DNA of 64,000 nucleotides from Lepidostoma basale (lineage: Eukaryota; Arthropoda; Insecta; Trichoptera; Lepidostomatidae), in contig JAHDVF020000215.1 in the NCBI GenBank assembly GCA_022606425.2, forward strand, positions 744,001 to 808,000, read 5' to 3'. The stretch's first letter is position 1; every line of letters begins with the position of its first letter. Positions 45,955 through 57,499 of the stretch are shown in pieces. The notes below the pieces were generated by a model. It made no database searches and was not told the DNA's origin. It saw only the letters and a list, made by a program, of their open reading frames with translations. The translations under genes and the position numbers were made by a program.

Positions 45955-46370
45955 TATCAACAATCTGCGAAATGGGCAAAATAATTAGGGAAGCTTATCA
46001 CACCCCTACAAGTGTGCGCGCGGAGGGAACTCTACGTAAATTTTATCGTATGAAACCACTTAAAATATATTAATTTATTTTATCTGTTTGTTTTAATTGT
46101 CTCTGTTTGTCTTAGCACTGCGCAGCATCCGACTGCTGCAATTTATCTTCGGCGAAGATTCTGGTCGGGTGTTCGTCGCGCAAACGTGTCAGGGCAACTA
46201 AATCATTTTAAAAAGCACAGGAAAGTCTACTTTGCTTTATTGGAATTGATACATTTGCATTCTTGATTATTCAATACACAGTCACGTGGGGGCTATTGTA
46301 TAAAGTTTACTGGCGTTAATACAAATTAAGCATGTGTGACTCGGAGTTTACTCCAATGCATAGTTCCTCT
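45955..46370 (-). promoter_or_regulatory. ACSS3 5' flank: possible UTR, upstream exon and promoter
   Basis: This is the only stretch upstream of exon 1 that is not recognisably repetitive. It is richer in G and C than its surroundings, with GCGCGC, TGCGCAG and CGCGCAAACG. An acceptor-like CGCAG sits at 45965-45969. No TATA box or initiator can be called with confidence. Its role is inferred from position only. Confidence 0.3.
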
Positions 46371-46454
46371 ATCACATAGGTTCCCAAACTTGTTTGACCC
46401 ATGGCTCCCATGAAAAATACAGAAATCCTATTTTTTTATATATGTACTAACTTA

Positions 46455-46852
46455 AAACACAAAAGTCCGGATCGTCCATGTCAAAATGTGCAACATCGGA
46501 AAAACATTATGTGCTTAATTTAAAAAACGGTGGATTCGTGGAACATAAATTAAATAGACAAATGTGCACCATCTAAAAATAACATTTTGTATTAAATTAT
46601 TTTTATTTTGTTATTTTATTTTATATCATTGTATTTTATATTATTTGTTTTAGATTTATTTTGTAGATGTTGGAAGATCGAAGTGTGCGCGGGAGATGCC
46701 TATTGGTGGCGATGAGGTTCGCAACCCATCACACCGCGTCTCCCGCGGGGCGAAAAGAGAAGGATGGAGTGCCGCATCGGTTAAAGTGTGACAGTCCATT
46801 CTTTCTGCCTACCCTTTCGGGGAGACGGCGTGATGGTTAGTTAGTTAGTTTT
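46455..46852 (+). mobile_element. Non-autonomous RTE-tail element, copy B, with 10-bp duplication
   Basis: 398 bp flanked by TACTAACTTA at 46445-46454 and 46853-46862. It is nearly identical to copy A from AAACACAAAAGTCCGGATCG onward and ends in the RTE-shared terminus plus (GTTA)n. The duplication proves retrotransposition as a unit. Confidence 0.93.
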
Positions 46853-46881
46853 TACTAACTTATAGTGTAATAAATATAGTG

Positions 46882-47130
46882 TCGACCTTCGTGGCATAGT
46901 GGTAAGAGCTCTGACTTCCATACCGAAGGTTTCGGGTTCGATTCCCGGCGATGGCAGTGTGATTGTCACACTGTCGTCGGTCTGGTGTAGAATTCACGTG
47001 ACAATAAAATTGCGATAGATTAGCTACCTATCACATGTCATGAGAATCAATATAATACCAAAAATAAAGTGTATACAGTAATTGGGCGATGATTTAATTA
47101 ATGACCTGTTGTATACAAGAAAGAAATAAT
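46882..47130 (+). mobile_element. tRNA-derived SINE1, best copy
   Basis: Head CGACCTTCGTGGCATAGTGG with box A TGGCATAGTGGTAAGAGC, box B GGGTTCGATTCCCGGCG, body GTGATTGTCACACTGTCG, TAGAATTCACGTGACAATAA, ATTAGCTACCTATCACATGT. The tail continues GTATACAGTAATTGGGCGA and an A-rich end. Confidence 0.9.
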
Positions 47131-47604
47131 AAAAAAGGGATACGCCGATACTTAAATTGTTGAGTAATTAATATTTATTAAATAATCCTAATGGGAAAGA
47201 CGAACCTGATAGAAAAATAACGAACCTGATGTGTAATCAGCAAAAAAATATATTCAAATACGAGAGTTTTTTTTTTTATTTCAGAAAGCTCTTTTGGAAA
47301 TAAAACAATATGAAAAATACATTATAAAGGTAATTATTATTGGTGAATAATATCAGAGAAAATGTTAAACTAATACAAGTGTACGTATATAATTATTTGA
47401 AACATCACAAAATCTTTGATTATATTGATTTTCAAGCTGATTTTATCAAAAAAAATTAGTATGTAACAAATTATTTGCGTAAGTTCATCGTGTAATAACG
47501 GACTTTAAAAATTCTAATACATTTCGGTACCTATTTGGCAATAGGCCCCAACTGCTTTTTTAACAATTTTACAGGAAAGCAAAAATAAGATTTTTATATT
47601 ATTT

Positions 47605-48809
47605 TGTTAACTAACTAACTAACCATCACGCCGTCTCCCCGAAGGGGTAGGCAGAAAGAATGGACTGCCACACCTTTCTTTCCTGACATATTTCTCTCGC
47701 TTCCTCAACATTCATACATCGTGTCATGCACGCGCGTCGATTTCTCTGACTCCTTACATGGCCGACATTCAATATTTGATTTATTTGATCGTGCCACGTT
47801 TTCCTCGGTCTTCCTCTATTTCTGGTACCATTTGCATCATTAACATATAATTTTTTTACCATTCTTTCTTCATTCATTCTTTCCATATGTCCAAACCATC
47901 TTAATGATCCTTTCATTATTTTGTTCATGACACCATCATTCGCACCGCATTCACTTCTTATATTTTCGTTCGACACTCTATCATACACAGAGTATCCACA
48001 CATTCGTCTAAGAGATCTCATTTCTACTGCATTTATTCTACTTTCATCCTTCCTTTTCCAGTTCCATGCTTCGCTTCCATACATAAGGGTCGGTAGAAGA
48101 ACACCATTGTGCACTGCCATTCTAGCTTTTTTGGATAGGTTTTTGTTTGTGATGACAACTTTAAGTGCACCATTCACTTTGTTGCCTGCCCCAACCCTTC
48201 ATTCAATATCCCTCTCCACTCTCCCATCTCTTGTGAACATACTACCTAAATACAAAAACTCAACTACTTGCTCCAAGTTTTCACCATTCACGCTAATGTT
48301 GCAGACTGTCGTGGTTTCTTCCTTTTCAAAAATCATTACCTTGGATTTATTAACATTCATCATCAGATCATTTCGCATGCATACCTCATACATACAATTC
48401 ACCAGGACTTGTAGTTCATGCTCGTTGTCAGCAAGTAGGACAGCGTCATCCGCATACAAGATAAAGCTTACTGACACTCCGCTAATTTTGGCACCTACAT
48501 CCAACCCTTTCAGATCTTTCATACAATTGTCCATATACAGATTAAATAACCACGGGGACATTACGCAACCTTGTTTGACACCATTATTGATATCAAACCA
48601 GGCTGTAAGATCTCAATTTACTCTGACACTAGCAGTGCTTTCCGTGTATAGCGACTTAATGGCCGTGATCAGTTTTGTACTTATTCCATATTCAGACAAT
48701 ATTTTCCACAACTTTTCTCTATTAACGTAATCATATGCTTTTTGTAAGTCGACAAACGCACAGAAAAGTTTGCGATTTTTGGCCAGAAACTTCTCTGTCA
48801 ATGTACGAA
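47605..48809 (-). mobile_element. Longest (GTTA)-tailed RTE copy
   Basis: Three minus frames cover the RT and C-terminus: LFCAFVDLQKAYDYVNREKL (48613-48801), [17 protein letters not shown] with an intact YADD (48199-48561), and [40 protein letters not shown] and SAYPFGETA (47626-48177). Frameshifts lie near 48190 and 48590. It is 5'-truncated and begins with the tail complement. Confidence 0.93.
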
Positions 48810-49212
48810 GTTTATTTATAAAAATGTTATTTTTGTTCCTAATTGTTTATTTCAAATGTCAATTTACGTAGCATAACATTATTTACAAGATATACCAGTA
48901 ACTAAATAAAAAAATATATGTATTATATATATTTAAAAAAAAAAAGGGATTGAATGCAATAGTACATAAAAAATACATAAAATAATGTAAAAAAAGGTAC
49001 AGCTCTAACGTTTTATCAAAACATAAAGTGTGCAAAAATAATACTGATGGTATATTCAACTCAATTTCACAAAAAAACGCATCTGGGACCTTTTGCGAAT
49101 CTTATGGCCCCCTTTATGTTTGCTAGGGCTGCCCTACTCCCCCAGGGCTAGAATTACCCCCTCAGCTCCCTTCTCCTGGGAGGCCAGGGGGCCCACTTTG
49201 GGAAACTGTGTT

Positions 49213-49435
49213 TTATGATATATAGGTGAAATCTTATTGCATAACACCGCTTTCTAAATAATTCAAAGTAATTGATAGATAATATTTATAAAAACTAATT
49301 AATTGTTTTATTATATTCAAATGACATTTCGATTTCAAGACGATATATGAATGTGTTATTGTCATAGCATATAATAGTCTGTTACACCAGAAATTATTAA
49401 TACAATCAGAAATTGAAATGTGAGAGGCAACACCA
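49213..49435. other. Short intergenic stretch, nothing recognised
   Basis: AT-rich between a hAT-like element and an RTE remnant. Confidence 0.4.
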
Positions 49436-49439
49436 GAAT

Positions 49440-50200
49440 TAGATGCGATTATGAACTTAGTAAAATAAACCCAGTACTGGCAGGTATACGACAAAGAGGC
49501 AGGGCCCTTTTCTGTTCAATCTAATAATGGACGAAATCATTGAGGAGACACAATCGCTACAACTTGAATATAGGATGGAAGAGCAAAGAGAACAATAATG
49601 ACCTTTTCCAAAAAACCCAAAACATGCAACCTGGTAAGAGAAAATCAACCCCTAGAACAGGTCAAGACTTCAAGTATCTAGGCATAGACCTGGTGGGAGG
49701 AGCTGATCTGTGAAAGAAATACAAGCCCATGTAAACAAGGCAGCGGCAATCTCTGGTGTTCTAAAATCCACAATATGGAAAAACAAAGGCTAAGCAATTA
49801 AGAGTAAGATGAGAATCTATAAAGCATGCGTAAAACCAATAATAACATATGGCGTCAAAGAAAGGGCAGACACAGTAAGGACCTAACAAGTTTTGAGGAC
49901 TTCCGAGATGAAGACACTGAGGACGATAGCAGGAACCCCAGAACTAGAGAGATGTGTGAGGTTGAGGATATTATAAGATGGAGCAGATAGCGAATAAGGG
50001 ATTGGTACGGTCATGTTCAAAAAATGGACACAACCAGACTCCCCTATATTGCATTGCATAATCAGCCTCATAGGACTCGTCCTCGTGGAAGACCTCCTAA
50101 AAGATGGAAGCACAGCTGGGAGTCTAGCTCACAGGAGGAGAAACACTCTGGAGAACAGACCACATTGGTCTACAACAAGGAAGAAGAAGAATAAGATAAA
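49440..50200 (+). mobile_element. RTE-like retrotransposon remnant
   Basis: Frames read SLFSYRNLNIGWKSKE-like and RQDFKYLGIDLVGGADL, then KMRIYKACVKPIITYGVKER and HRTRPRGRPPKRWKHSWES. It ends with GAAGAAGAAGAATAAG. Many stops. Confidence 0.75.
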
Positions 50201-50289
50201 ATATAATAAAACTTATATAAAAAACAATTGCGTAGATTTTCATGGTTGGTAGCAATATGTACGAGTATTTTGGGATCTTGGGAAAATTC

Positions 50290-50360
50290 GTGTAGCTCGT
50301 CTTTCTGGACCAACGTTTCGGAGATCGTTGCAGTCTCCATCTTCAGGGTTGTTATAAATG
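50290..50360 (-). repeat. Repeat with hammerhead-like motif
   Basis: The minus strand reads CTGAAGA, T, GGAGA/TCTCC stem, GAAA, CGTTGGTC. The core is intact but stem I does not pair. Confidence 0.5.
50308..50346 (-). ncRNA. Hammerhead ribozyme-like motif
   Basis: CTGAAGA (50340-50346), 5-bp stem II GGAGA/TCTCC, GAAA, helix III C-G with loop GTTG and the triplet GTC. Complementary stem I is missing, so function is uncertain. Confidence 0.45.
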
Positions 50361-50579
50361 AGTGGTGGGTAATGTTTGTGTTACTCCTTCTAGCTCGGAG
50401 AGCATAGCTCACTATTAACTCGGAGACATCCTATTCGCTCTCTCGTTGCCGGCGACACGGTACAGCGTAGAAGGAGTTATGTAAAAAAAAAATTTTTTCG
50501 TACATTTTATTTGATGTAAAGTTGTACATTATTGTTCAAGAAACAATAAACAAATAACATTGATGAAAATTTGATTGTA

Positions 50580-51155
50580 TCTCAATAGAGACGAAGATGC
50601 AAACTGGAAACTGAATATGGTTGGTGTTTACAGGTCTTATGACCTGTCATTGGTTGGGTTAAGCGCACGCTTTATGTAATTACAACATTCCCCATTCCAC
50701 CTATTTCTTTATGACCATGGAAGCAAATTTTTGGAGGTTGTATATATGTTACAAATCTATGTTTAACTTCACATGTCAGTTTCAGTACGCCATCTATGTA
50801 GATTTGATTACATTTGTTAATCTTTTTAAGATTAATCCATTTAATCCACACACTAACGCCATCTATGGAGATTGATTTTTAGCATTTAGCAAACTACTTT
50901 ATTAACACAATGTGAAGGCTATCGCCATTAGCGCATTGTTTAGAAGCCGCCTGGAGATATCACTCCTATCTATATGCCAAAGAATTGACCAGAATGATTA
51001 CAAATATTTTTTGTGAATGTATACTTATACTTGTATACGAATACTAGGTTTCACCCATGAGGGGGATTAATTCATGATTAACTCATGAATTAATCACCCA
51101 CCATGGGTGAAACCCAGTATTCGTATATAAGTATAAGTATACATTCACAAAAAAT
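50580..51155. repeat. CCATGG palindrome family, full copy
   Basis: Body AATAGAGACGAAGATGCAAA, GACCTGTCATTGGTTGGGTT, AGTACGCCATCTATGTAGAT, GAAGGCTATCGCCATTAGCG, then palindrome arms at 51005-51077 and 51083-51155. Confidence 0.88.
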
Positions 51156-51339
51156 AACATTGATGTTTTAACAAATGAATTAAATTTCATTATTCTTCTT
51201 CTCTCTGGCTCTACAGTCCTGGGTGGACATCGGCCGCCTCCAAAAAGTGTTGAAGGTCTCATAAAAATGTTTTTTTCCGGGGCATATGCATTTATATAAA
51301 CTATTTATATAAATAGCAACTGCATTTATGTAAAATCAT

Positions 51340-51540
51340 TAATTTATATTTAATGTTGATGAAAACGTCAGTTTTCTAGAAGTTTCAATATATTTTTTAG
51401 TAGTGACGTATTGCCTTGCTACGGCATTGATGTGTTTATGGAGGGATATCAAAGTACAAAAAATATTCTGTTTTATTTTCTTTATAATGAAATACTGGAA
51501 AGTTTGTATAATAAAGAGTGGAACATATAGCATTAAAAAT
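51340..51540. repeat. Fragment of the TTCTAGAAG family
   Basis: GAAAACGTCAGTTTTCTAGA and GTGACGTATTGCCTTGCTAC. The right arm is lost. Confidence 0.55.
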
Positions 51541-52060
51541 CATGGCAATAAAAACTAAACGGTTTTTGGTATTTTAAAAATATTTTATGTATTTATAAAT
51601 ACGAATTTTTATTTAATCCCCGTTCCAGAAATTCGACTCCATTTAAGTGACTCCGTAATCTATTCAAACCAGATAATTTAATTGTTCTTCTAGGGTATTC
51701 TTGTATATATATTCGTACTCCCAAACTAAATAAAGGACGCATTTTGATATTATAGGCACTTTGAATAATGAATTTTCTAAGGCCAAGCGCTCACGAAACA
51801 GACTGTCAAAGAGTCAGTATGTCTATTCCCTAATCGTCCCTATTCAGAGAAAATGCGATCACTGGCTGTACATCGTCTATTTCTTCTATTTGTCATATAC
51901 TCGTATACTGTATTCCCTGTAAAATAAAATCAATCTTCTAGTATAAATGATATGTTTCACTTTGCTAGGGTATTATAAATTGGATATTTGGAGTATCTGA
52001 AGAGAAGAGAAACTGCAAATATATAAAATAAATTCATATTTTGTTTTACATATTGTATTA
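51541..52060. other. Intergenic stretch, nothing recognised
   Basis: AT-rich, no frame or repeat seen apart from a short TTCTAGAAG trace at 52070-52110. Confidence 0.4.
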
Positions 52061-52129
52061 ATACGAATATATATGAAAACGTCGTTTTCTAGAAGTTTTG
52101 TTTTATTTCATCCAAATGTAAATTTTCAC

Positions 52130-52247
52130 AAGAAATTATATGACAAGATGTATAAATGTAGAAGAACCGAGAGAAGATGTCAGGACAGAACAGTGTGGCG
52201 TTCCATTATTTCTGCCTACCCCTCCGGTGAGACGGCGTGATGGTTAG
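52130..52247 (+). mobile_element. (GTTA)-tailed RTE 3' end, short
   Basis: ACAAGATGTATAAATGTAGA, CAGAACAGTGTGGCGTTCCA and TACCCCTCCGGTGAGACGGC, then GTTAGTTAGT. Confidence 0.8.
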
Positions 52248-52647
52248 TTAGTATCAAATTTTGGTAATGTATTTTTTTTACGATTAATTGAAATTATTGC
52301 CTTTTAAAAATGGTACTAATTATGTGCATTTTCTTTTTGGGAGTAACAACAAAATGATAATTTGTTAATATTAACTCATTGTTCTGTCTAATATAACAAG
52401 CTTAAAGTAAAGTACGATTTTATATTTAAAATAGCATTTGTTGTAGTGAAATATTTGATTAAACAAAATAAAGTCAGTTTTGCTTGTTCCTAAAGTTATT
52501 GCCGTGTTGCTTGCTACTATTTGAAACAATTTAAAATCTGAATTTAATTTAATCAATATAGTTCCTGCTCCCTCTGTCTTATATTTGATTCTCAAGTATT
52601 TTCAAGAGAGTTTCGATAAATGAACAAATATTAGGAGCAAAAACTTA

Positions 52648-52795
52648 CAACCATCAGGCCGTTTCTCCGGAGGGGTAGCTAGAGAGAATGGACCGCCATA
52701 CCGTTCTGTCCTGACATACCTCTCTTAAATGCTCCACATTCATACATCGTAATATGCACGCTCGTCGATAATTCCAACATCATAAACTGAGCTAA
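52648..52795 (-). mobile_element. (GTTA)-family RTE 3' end
   Basis: AACCATCAGGCCGTTTCTCC, CATTCATACATCGTAATATG and TCGTCGATAATTCCAACATC in complement. Confidence 0.7.
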
Positions 52796-53350
52796 AGTTA
52801 AAACTGAATTACATGATTCAGTGTCTCATACTGTTATTTTTTCATCATTTTCTCAAAAACCCTTTGATTTTATATCCCGAATATTTCCCTGTAAACTTAA
52901 ATATTGATTTAAGCATTCTGTTTTTCGGGAAATGCGAGCTTAATCTTTTGTATAACATGAAAATGTTGTCTTAAAAACAAGCTTATTTTTAGCTAAAATT
53001 ATGAATTGCTTAAACATATAAAGGCAGCTTTACGTCAGAAAATATTTTGTTATTTTAAAATATATTAAAAACAAAATATTTTTATTCGTTTTCTCGGGAA
53101 TGGTTAAATTGAAAAAGCTTTGCAAGTTTATAATAACATCCAATTTCATTTATTTATTTTGTAATAAAGACAAGTAAACATGGAAAAATTAGCTCTCTCA
53201 AGTAAGTTTTTTTTTAAATATGTAGTTTATACTTCTAAGTTATTATTTTCATAAACTAAAACCTTGTTTTGTAAGAAAACAACGGGTTTAAATTTAATTT
53301 AGGAAAGGTTTAAATTACACGAATTTTACTTACGAAAAAACGGATTCATA
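52796..53350. other. Intergenic stretch, nothing recognised
   Basis: AT-rich, no signal. Confidence 0.4.
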
Positions 53351-53351
53351 T

Positions 53352-54095
53352 ACTAACTAACTAACTAACCATCACGCTGTTTCCCCGGAGGGGTAGGCAG
53401 AAAGGATGGACCGCCATACCATTCTGTCTTGACATACCTCTCGAGCTTCCTCCACATTTATACATCGTAACATGCAAGCCCGTAAATTTTTCTGATTCGA
53501 ATGTGGCCGCCTTTCAGTATTAATTTGTCATGCCATGCTTATCTTGGTCTTCCACGGCTTCTCTTTCCACTCATACTGCTTGTATAAAATATTTTAACCA
53601 TTCTTTTCTCGTCCATTCGATCCACATGTTTAAACCACTCAGGGATCCTTTTTTAATATTCAAATCAAATCAGTTTATTTACTCAAAAGACATTACAAAC
53701 AGCATAAATGTTTACACATACAATATAATACCAAGAACGCATTAGTGATGGTTCAACATTAGGAAGACAAGATACTTTCCAAAGTCAAGATTATTTGTCC
53801 CCTGAACGTACTTTCACTAACAACGAAAGACGTCGATCTCCTAGGAGACCGCGTTCAGCAGACTAATTGCTCTTCCCACCGGTGTCACCAGAGACAGATT
53901 ACTCATGGTACAATCATCTGCCTTACATTTCTTCCTTATTTCATCGTTCGGTATTCTATCATATGTCATTTTACCCGCACATTCTTCCCGGTTATCTTAT
54001 TTCTACAGTATTTATCCTACTTTCATCTTTTTTTGCCAGCTCCAAGCTTCACTTTCATACATAAGGGTTGGCACTAGAACTACATTCATTCACAA
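53352..54095 (-). mobile_element. (GTTA)-tailed RTE copy interrupted by CR1
   Basis: Opens CTAACTAACTAACTAACCAT and continues to the [21 protein letters not shown] block near 54060. A CR1-type 3' fragment is inserted at about 53664-53905. Confidence 0.85.
53664..53905 (-). mobile_element. CR1/Jockey-like 3' end inside an RTE
   Basis: TCAAATCAGTTTATTTACTC, AGGAAGACAAGATACTTTCC and ACGTCGATCTCCTAGGAGAC in complement match the 3' end of 61540-62035. Confidence 0.8.
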
Positions 54096-54490
54096 AAATT
54101 AAAAAAATAAGACATTTTTTGTACGCAAATCATCTTTTAAACGAGTCGTAAATAATACAAGATAAAAAGTATTTTCTTCAATAATAAAAAATTATAACGA
54201 TTCAGCTAATAAGATGTCTTGAAACCCCCCCCCCCCTCCCTAAATAAGAGTTGAATAAAAAAATCGTGAATTTGAATACAAATGTATCTTCCGATCGTCA
54301 AATCATTAGCGTAACAAAGAAAACTCGAATTATGTTTTTTGAATTAATGTGAATCACGTTTTACGAAACGTGAAAGAAATCAGTTATCAAAAATGTGTGA
54401 TTCATTTAATTCAGCTAATATTAAATGCGTGCGAATAATAAATATATATTTATAGTTCACCTGATTTATTCTCTCTACTACCAGTGCTCA
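54096..54490. other. Intergenic stretch with a C-run
   Basis: AT-rich apart from a run of 12 or so C at about 54226-54237. Nothing else recognised. Confidence 0.4.
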
Positions 54491-55010
54491 AATCAGGAAA
54501 CGTACACTGGAAAACAAAAAACAAAATCATCCTGTAAAAAACAATCATCCGAACAGTAGTGACCTATGGGTGTGAGGCGTGGACAATGACAACGAAATCT
54601 GCAGAGCGACTGGATACTTTTGATAGAAGGGTGCTCCACAGAATTCTGGGACCTGTGAATGGCGGTGAAGGCTGGAGAGTGCGGCATAATGACGAGCTGT
54701 ACTATATTTACAAATTTCCCAGTCTCTCCACACAGGTCAGACTGAATAGACAGATGGGCCGGTCATGTGCAGAGGACGCCATCATCGCGAACCCCAAAAA
54801 GATTGCTGGAGTGGCACCCAGGTGGTAGAAGACTTATTGGACGAATAAGGCTGCGATGGGAGGATGAAGTTGGGAGAGATGGGGCGAAATCGTTACGAGT
54901 GTCAGATTGGAGGGTCGAAGCGGAGGACAAAAGGAGTTGGAGGCGAAGAATACTGGAGGCTGAGGCTCGATATGGGCTGTGGGGCCATCGAAGAAGAAGT
55001 TGACCTGATT
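54490..55010 (+). mobile_element. RTE-like ORF C-terminus
   Basis: VVTYGCEAWTMTTKSAERLD, TFDRRVLHRILGPVNGGEGW and RHNDELYYIYKFPSLSTQVR, then after a shift GRIRLRWEDEVGRDGAKSLR and WRRRILEAEARYGLWGHRRR. (GAA)-type end. Confidence 0.85.
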
Positions 55011-55049
55011 TCAATAGTGTTTGCACATCTGGGTATGGCATTTTTTCTA

Positions 55050-55225
55050 TCAGAAATTATAAAAAAGTTTATGAAAATAATAATTTGCTTTAACATAAGT
55101 TTCAATCCTGGAGAATGGTTTGCAGCAAAGTCTATTGGCATTTTTGCTGGTTCTTGGGATACCAGCATTTTCCCGTTGCTTTCCAAATTTTTGAAAAGCA
55201 ACGGAAAATTTGAACCCAATTATGG
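55050..55225 (+). repeat. Unclassified repeat shared with 59375-59500
   Basis: ATGGTTTGCAGCAAAGT, TTTTTGCTGGTTCTTGGGAT and TTTTCCCGTTGCTTTCCAAA. A short hairpin CCGTTGCTTTCCA...AAGCAACGG lies at 55172-55203. Confidence 0.5.
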
Positions 55226-55229
55226 AGTT

Positions 55230-55860
55230 GAATTAATCACGTTTCCCCGCAGAGGTAGGCTTGGAGAGAATGGACCGCCACACTATTCTATCCTGACACA
55301 CCTCTCTAGCATCCTCCACATTCATACAGTGAGTCATGCACGCACGCCGATTCTTCCGACTTCTAACATGACCATCCTTTAAAATTTGATTAATTTGGAC
55401 ATGCCATGTTTTCCTCAGTCTGCCTCGACTCCGTACTCCATTTACATCATAAACGTATACTTTCTTAACCATTTTTTCTCCATCCATGCGCTAAATAGCT
55501 CATGGATGAATAGCTCATTATTATGAAGAAGGAATCTGGTCGTGTCCAGGCTCGAACCCAAGTCCCCTAGATTAGGAGTCAAGCGTTCTATCCCCTAGAC
55601 CACCACCTTTCGTATATCCAGCATTTGATATTCTGTCATATATCGTTCTACCACATATACGTCTTAGGAACCTTATCTCTACCGCATTTATTCTGCTCTT
55701 ATCCCCATTCTGCCAGTTCCATGCTTCGTTTCCATACATTAGTGGTTGGGTAGAACTTCATTGTGAACGGGCGTTTTCGCTTTCATTGATAAATTCTTGT
55801 TTCCAATAACTATTATTAAAGCTCCATTCACTTTGTTACCCGCTACAACCCTATTTATAA
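55230..55860 (-). mobile_element. (GTTA)-family RTE copy interrupted by SINE2
   Basis: The minus frame reads EKMVKKVYVYDVNGVRSRGR and on to CMTHCMNVEDAREVCQDRIV. The upstream part near 55610-55860 is the MYGNEAWNWQ region. SINE2 splits the two at 55495-55608. Confidence 0.82.
55495..55608 (-). mobile_element. tRNA-derived SINE2 fragment
   Basis: In complement: GGTGGTGGTCTAGGGGATAG, GGACTTGGGTTCGAGCCTGG, ACGACCAGATTCCTTCTTCA. Both promoter boxes are readable. Confidence 0.75.
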
Positions 55861-55864
55861 TATT

Positions 55865-56515
55865 TTATATATGATAAATATTAAATTGAAGTGGAATCAA
55901 CTATCATATTTAATTAATTAATTAATAAATATTATGTTACATGTTATTGCCTTTTATCATCCTAAGAAACATTATTAATTTATATTATGTAAGCTGTAAT
56001 ATCCCCTATTATTGAAGCACATATTGTCTCTAGGAACAATTAAATTATAGGTGACACAAATATTTGCCCCTAGATGGTGATATTGGAGATTCAATTGTTC
56101 CCAGATTAGACACAAATCTGTTATAATTGAGAACCTCTGACCTCTAACATCTGAAATTGACATTCAAAGCCAACATTAATTGTTTCCTTTGATCCACGAA
56201 GCCAATAAGACGTCGAACGAAAATATTTTCATAATTATTTTATTCCACAATGCTGTAAAAAGTTGAACACAAAAGATAATACGCCAACCCCAAATAAATG
56301 CCTTCAAATGTATATTTTCTTTTGAATTAATGAGTATACTATTCAGTTGATAAAAAAATGAAAAATTGATTCAGTTCAGAATAGTTTTTTTTTAAATAAC
56401 TAAGAAATATATTTAAAATCAAAAGTAATACGTGAAATATTGTTACGCATAACAAAAATTATGTTGTTTTGATATAACCGTTTTCGTAATGCGAAAAAAT
56501 ATATATTTTTTAAAA
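55865..56515. other. Intergenic stretch, nothing recognised
   Basis: AT-rich without a convincing frame. Confidence 0.4.
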
Positions 56516-56518
56516 TGC

Positions 56519-56884
56519 TATATCGTCACCTGAGAGTAAGAGGGTTCCAACTATTATAACAAAATTTCACATTTGGCTTTTTTCGTGAAAAGGGTTCTTA
56601 CTAACCTTATCTATACGTACAATTAAAAAAAAACATGTAATAGTATCGTCATTTTGATGTTACGAAAAGAATCAAGTTCCATCTGTTCATTGAAAACACA
56701 CGATTCACTGAAGAAGGATTCATTTACACTTAGAACTTTATTATTAGTAAAAGAATCTCTGGATATTGGAATAAAACCCCTTCATTCCAAGATACACACC
56801 CGAAACCAACAAAACTTTGACTTCATTTTTCTCAGCTTTTTACTTTTGTCAGTTGGAACCTTCTTACTCTCAGGTGACTATACG
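56519..56884. mobile_element. MITE with 28-bp or longer TIRs
   Basis: GTCACCTGAGAGTAAGAGGG at 56525 and its near-complement ending 56878 form TIRs with one mismatch over 28 bp. The interior is AT-rich. Superfamily unknown. Confidence 0.75.
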
Positions 56885-57139
56885 AGTATACTAAATAAAA
56901 ACAATTTTATTTGTGAATACCAGTTTCGTCGGGATAATGTCAGTTCAGTTACATGTGAAACCGGTTGACTTTTACATGAGTAAACGTGGTTAATTTATAC
57001 AAAAAAATTCAGAATAATTAAAAACAATATCTTTTTTTTTCTTACAGTTCTTTTGCTAAACCAATAGCTTTGGTGTAAAAAATCACATTAAAAACTCTCA
57101 TTGAAAAAATCTTTTCAAAACCTAAATTCATTAAGTTCT

Positions 57140-57255
57140 TTTCAAATCAAATCAAATCATTTTATTTTCTCAAAAGATATTACAAACAAAATTAAAGTTT
57201 AAGTTGAGGAGAACAGGAACACATGAGAGATGATTCGACTTTAGGAAGACATTTT
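57140..57255 (-). mobile_element. CR1-like 3' terminal fragment
   Basis: TCAAATCAAATCATTTTATT, CTCAAAAGATATTACAAACA and CATGAGAGATGATTCGACTT in complement, including the (TTTGA)n end. Confidence 0.7.
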
Positions 57256-57499
57256 TTTCATGTTAGCGTTCCGTCCCTAGTGTTTTTTTCTCAATTTAAT
57301 TTGCACCTGTTACATGCTTAAATTCTCTCTTAGATCTACTTATAACGATGGCGAAACATGTCAATCACGTAAAATATTATAAACCTTTTAGAAAATAGAC
57401 GTATTCATTCGAATTATGGAGTTTAACTTCTTTGTACAAGAAATAAATAATTGTATTTATTATTCAAGAAACAATAATTTTACCTGTTCTTAAATATCG

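Larger units (their letters stand above)
46375..49212. mobile_element. hAT-like element carrying three nested insertions
   Basis: Left end ATAGGTTCCCAAACTTGTTT and right end TTTGGGAAACTGTG match the ends of 36065-37041. Inserted into it are the non-autonomous RTE-tail element (46455-46852), a SINE1 (46882-47130) and an RTE (47605-48809). Remaining host-element sequence totals roughly 1 kb. Confidence 0.75.

Noticed and set aside
46882..46960. Possible tRNA gene with A and B boxes
   Set aside because: It is the head of a multi-copy SINE; the acceptor stem does not fold and the body continues as in other copies.
47921..48730. 269-codon plus-strand open frame
   Set aside because: It is the antisense shadow of the RTE coding region at 47605-48809; the minus frames have RT motifs (YADD), the plus frame has none.
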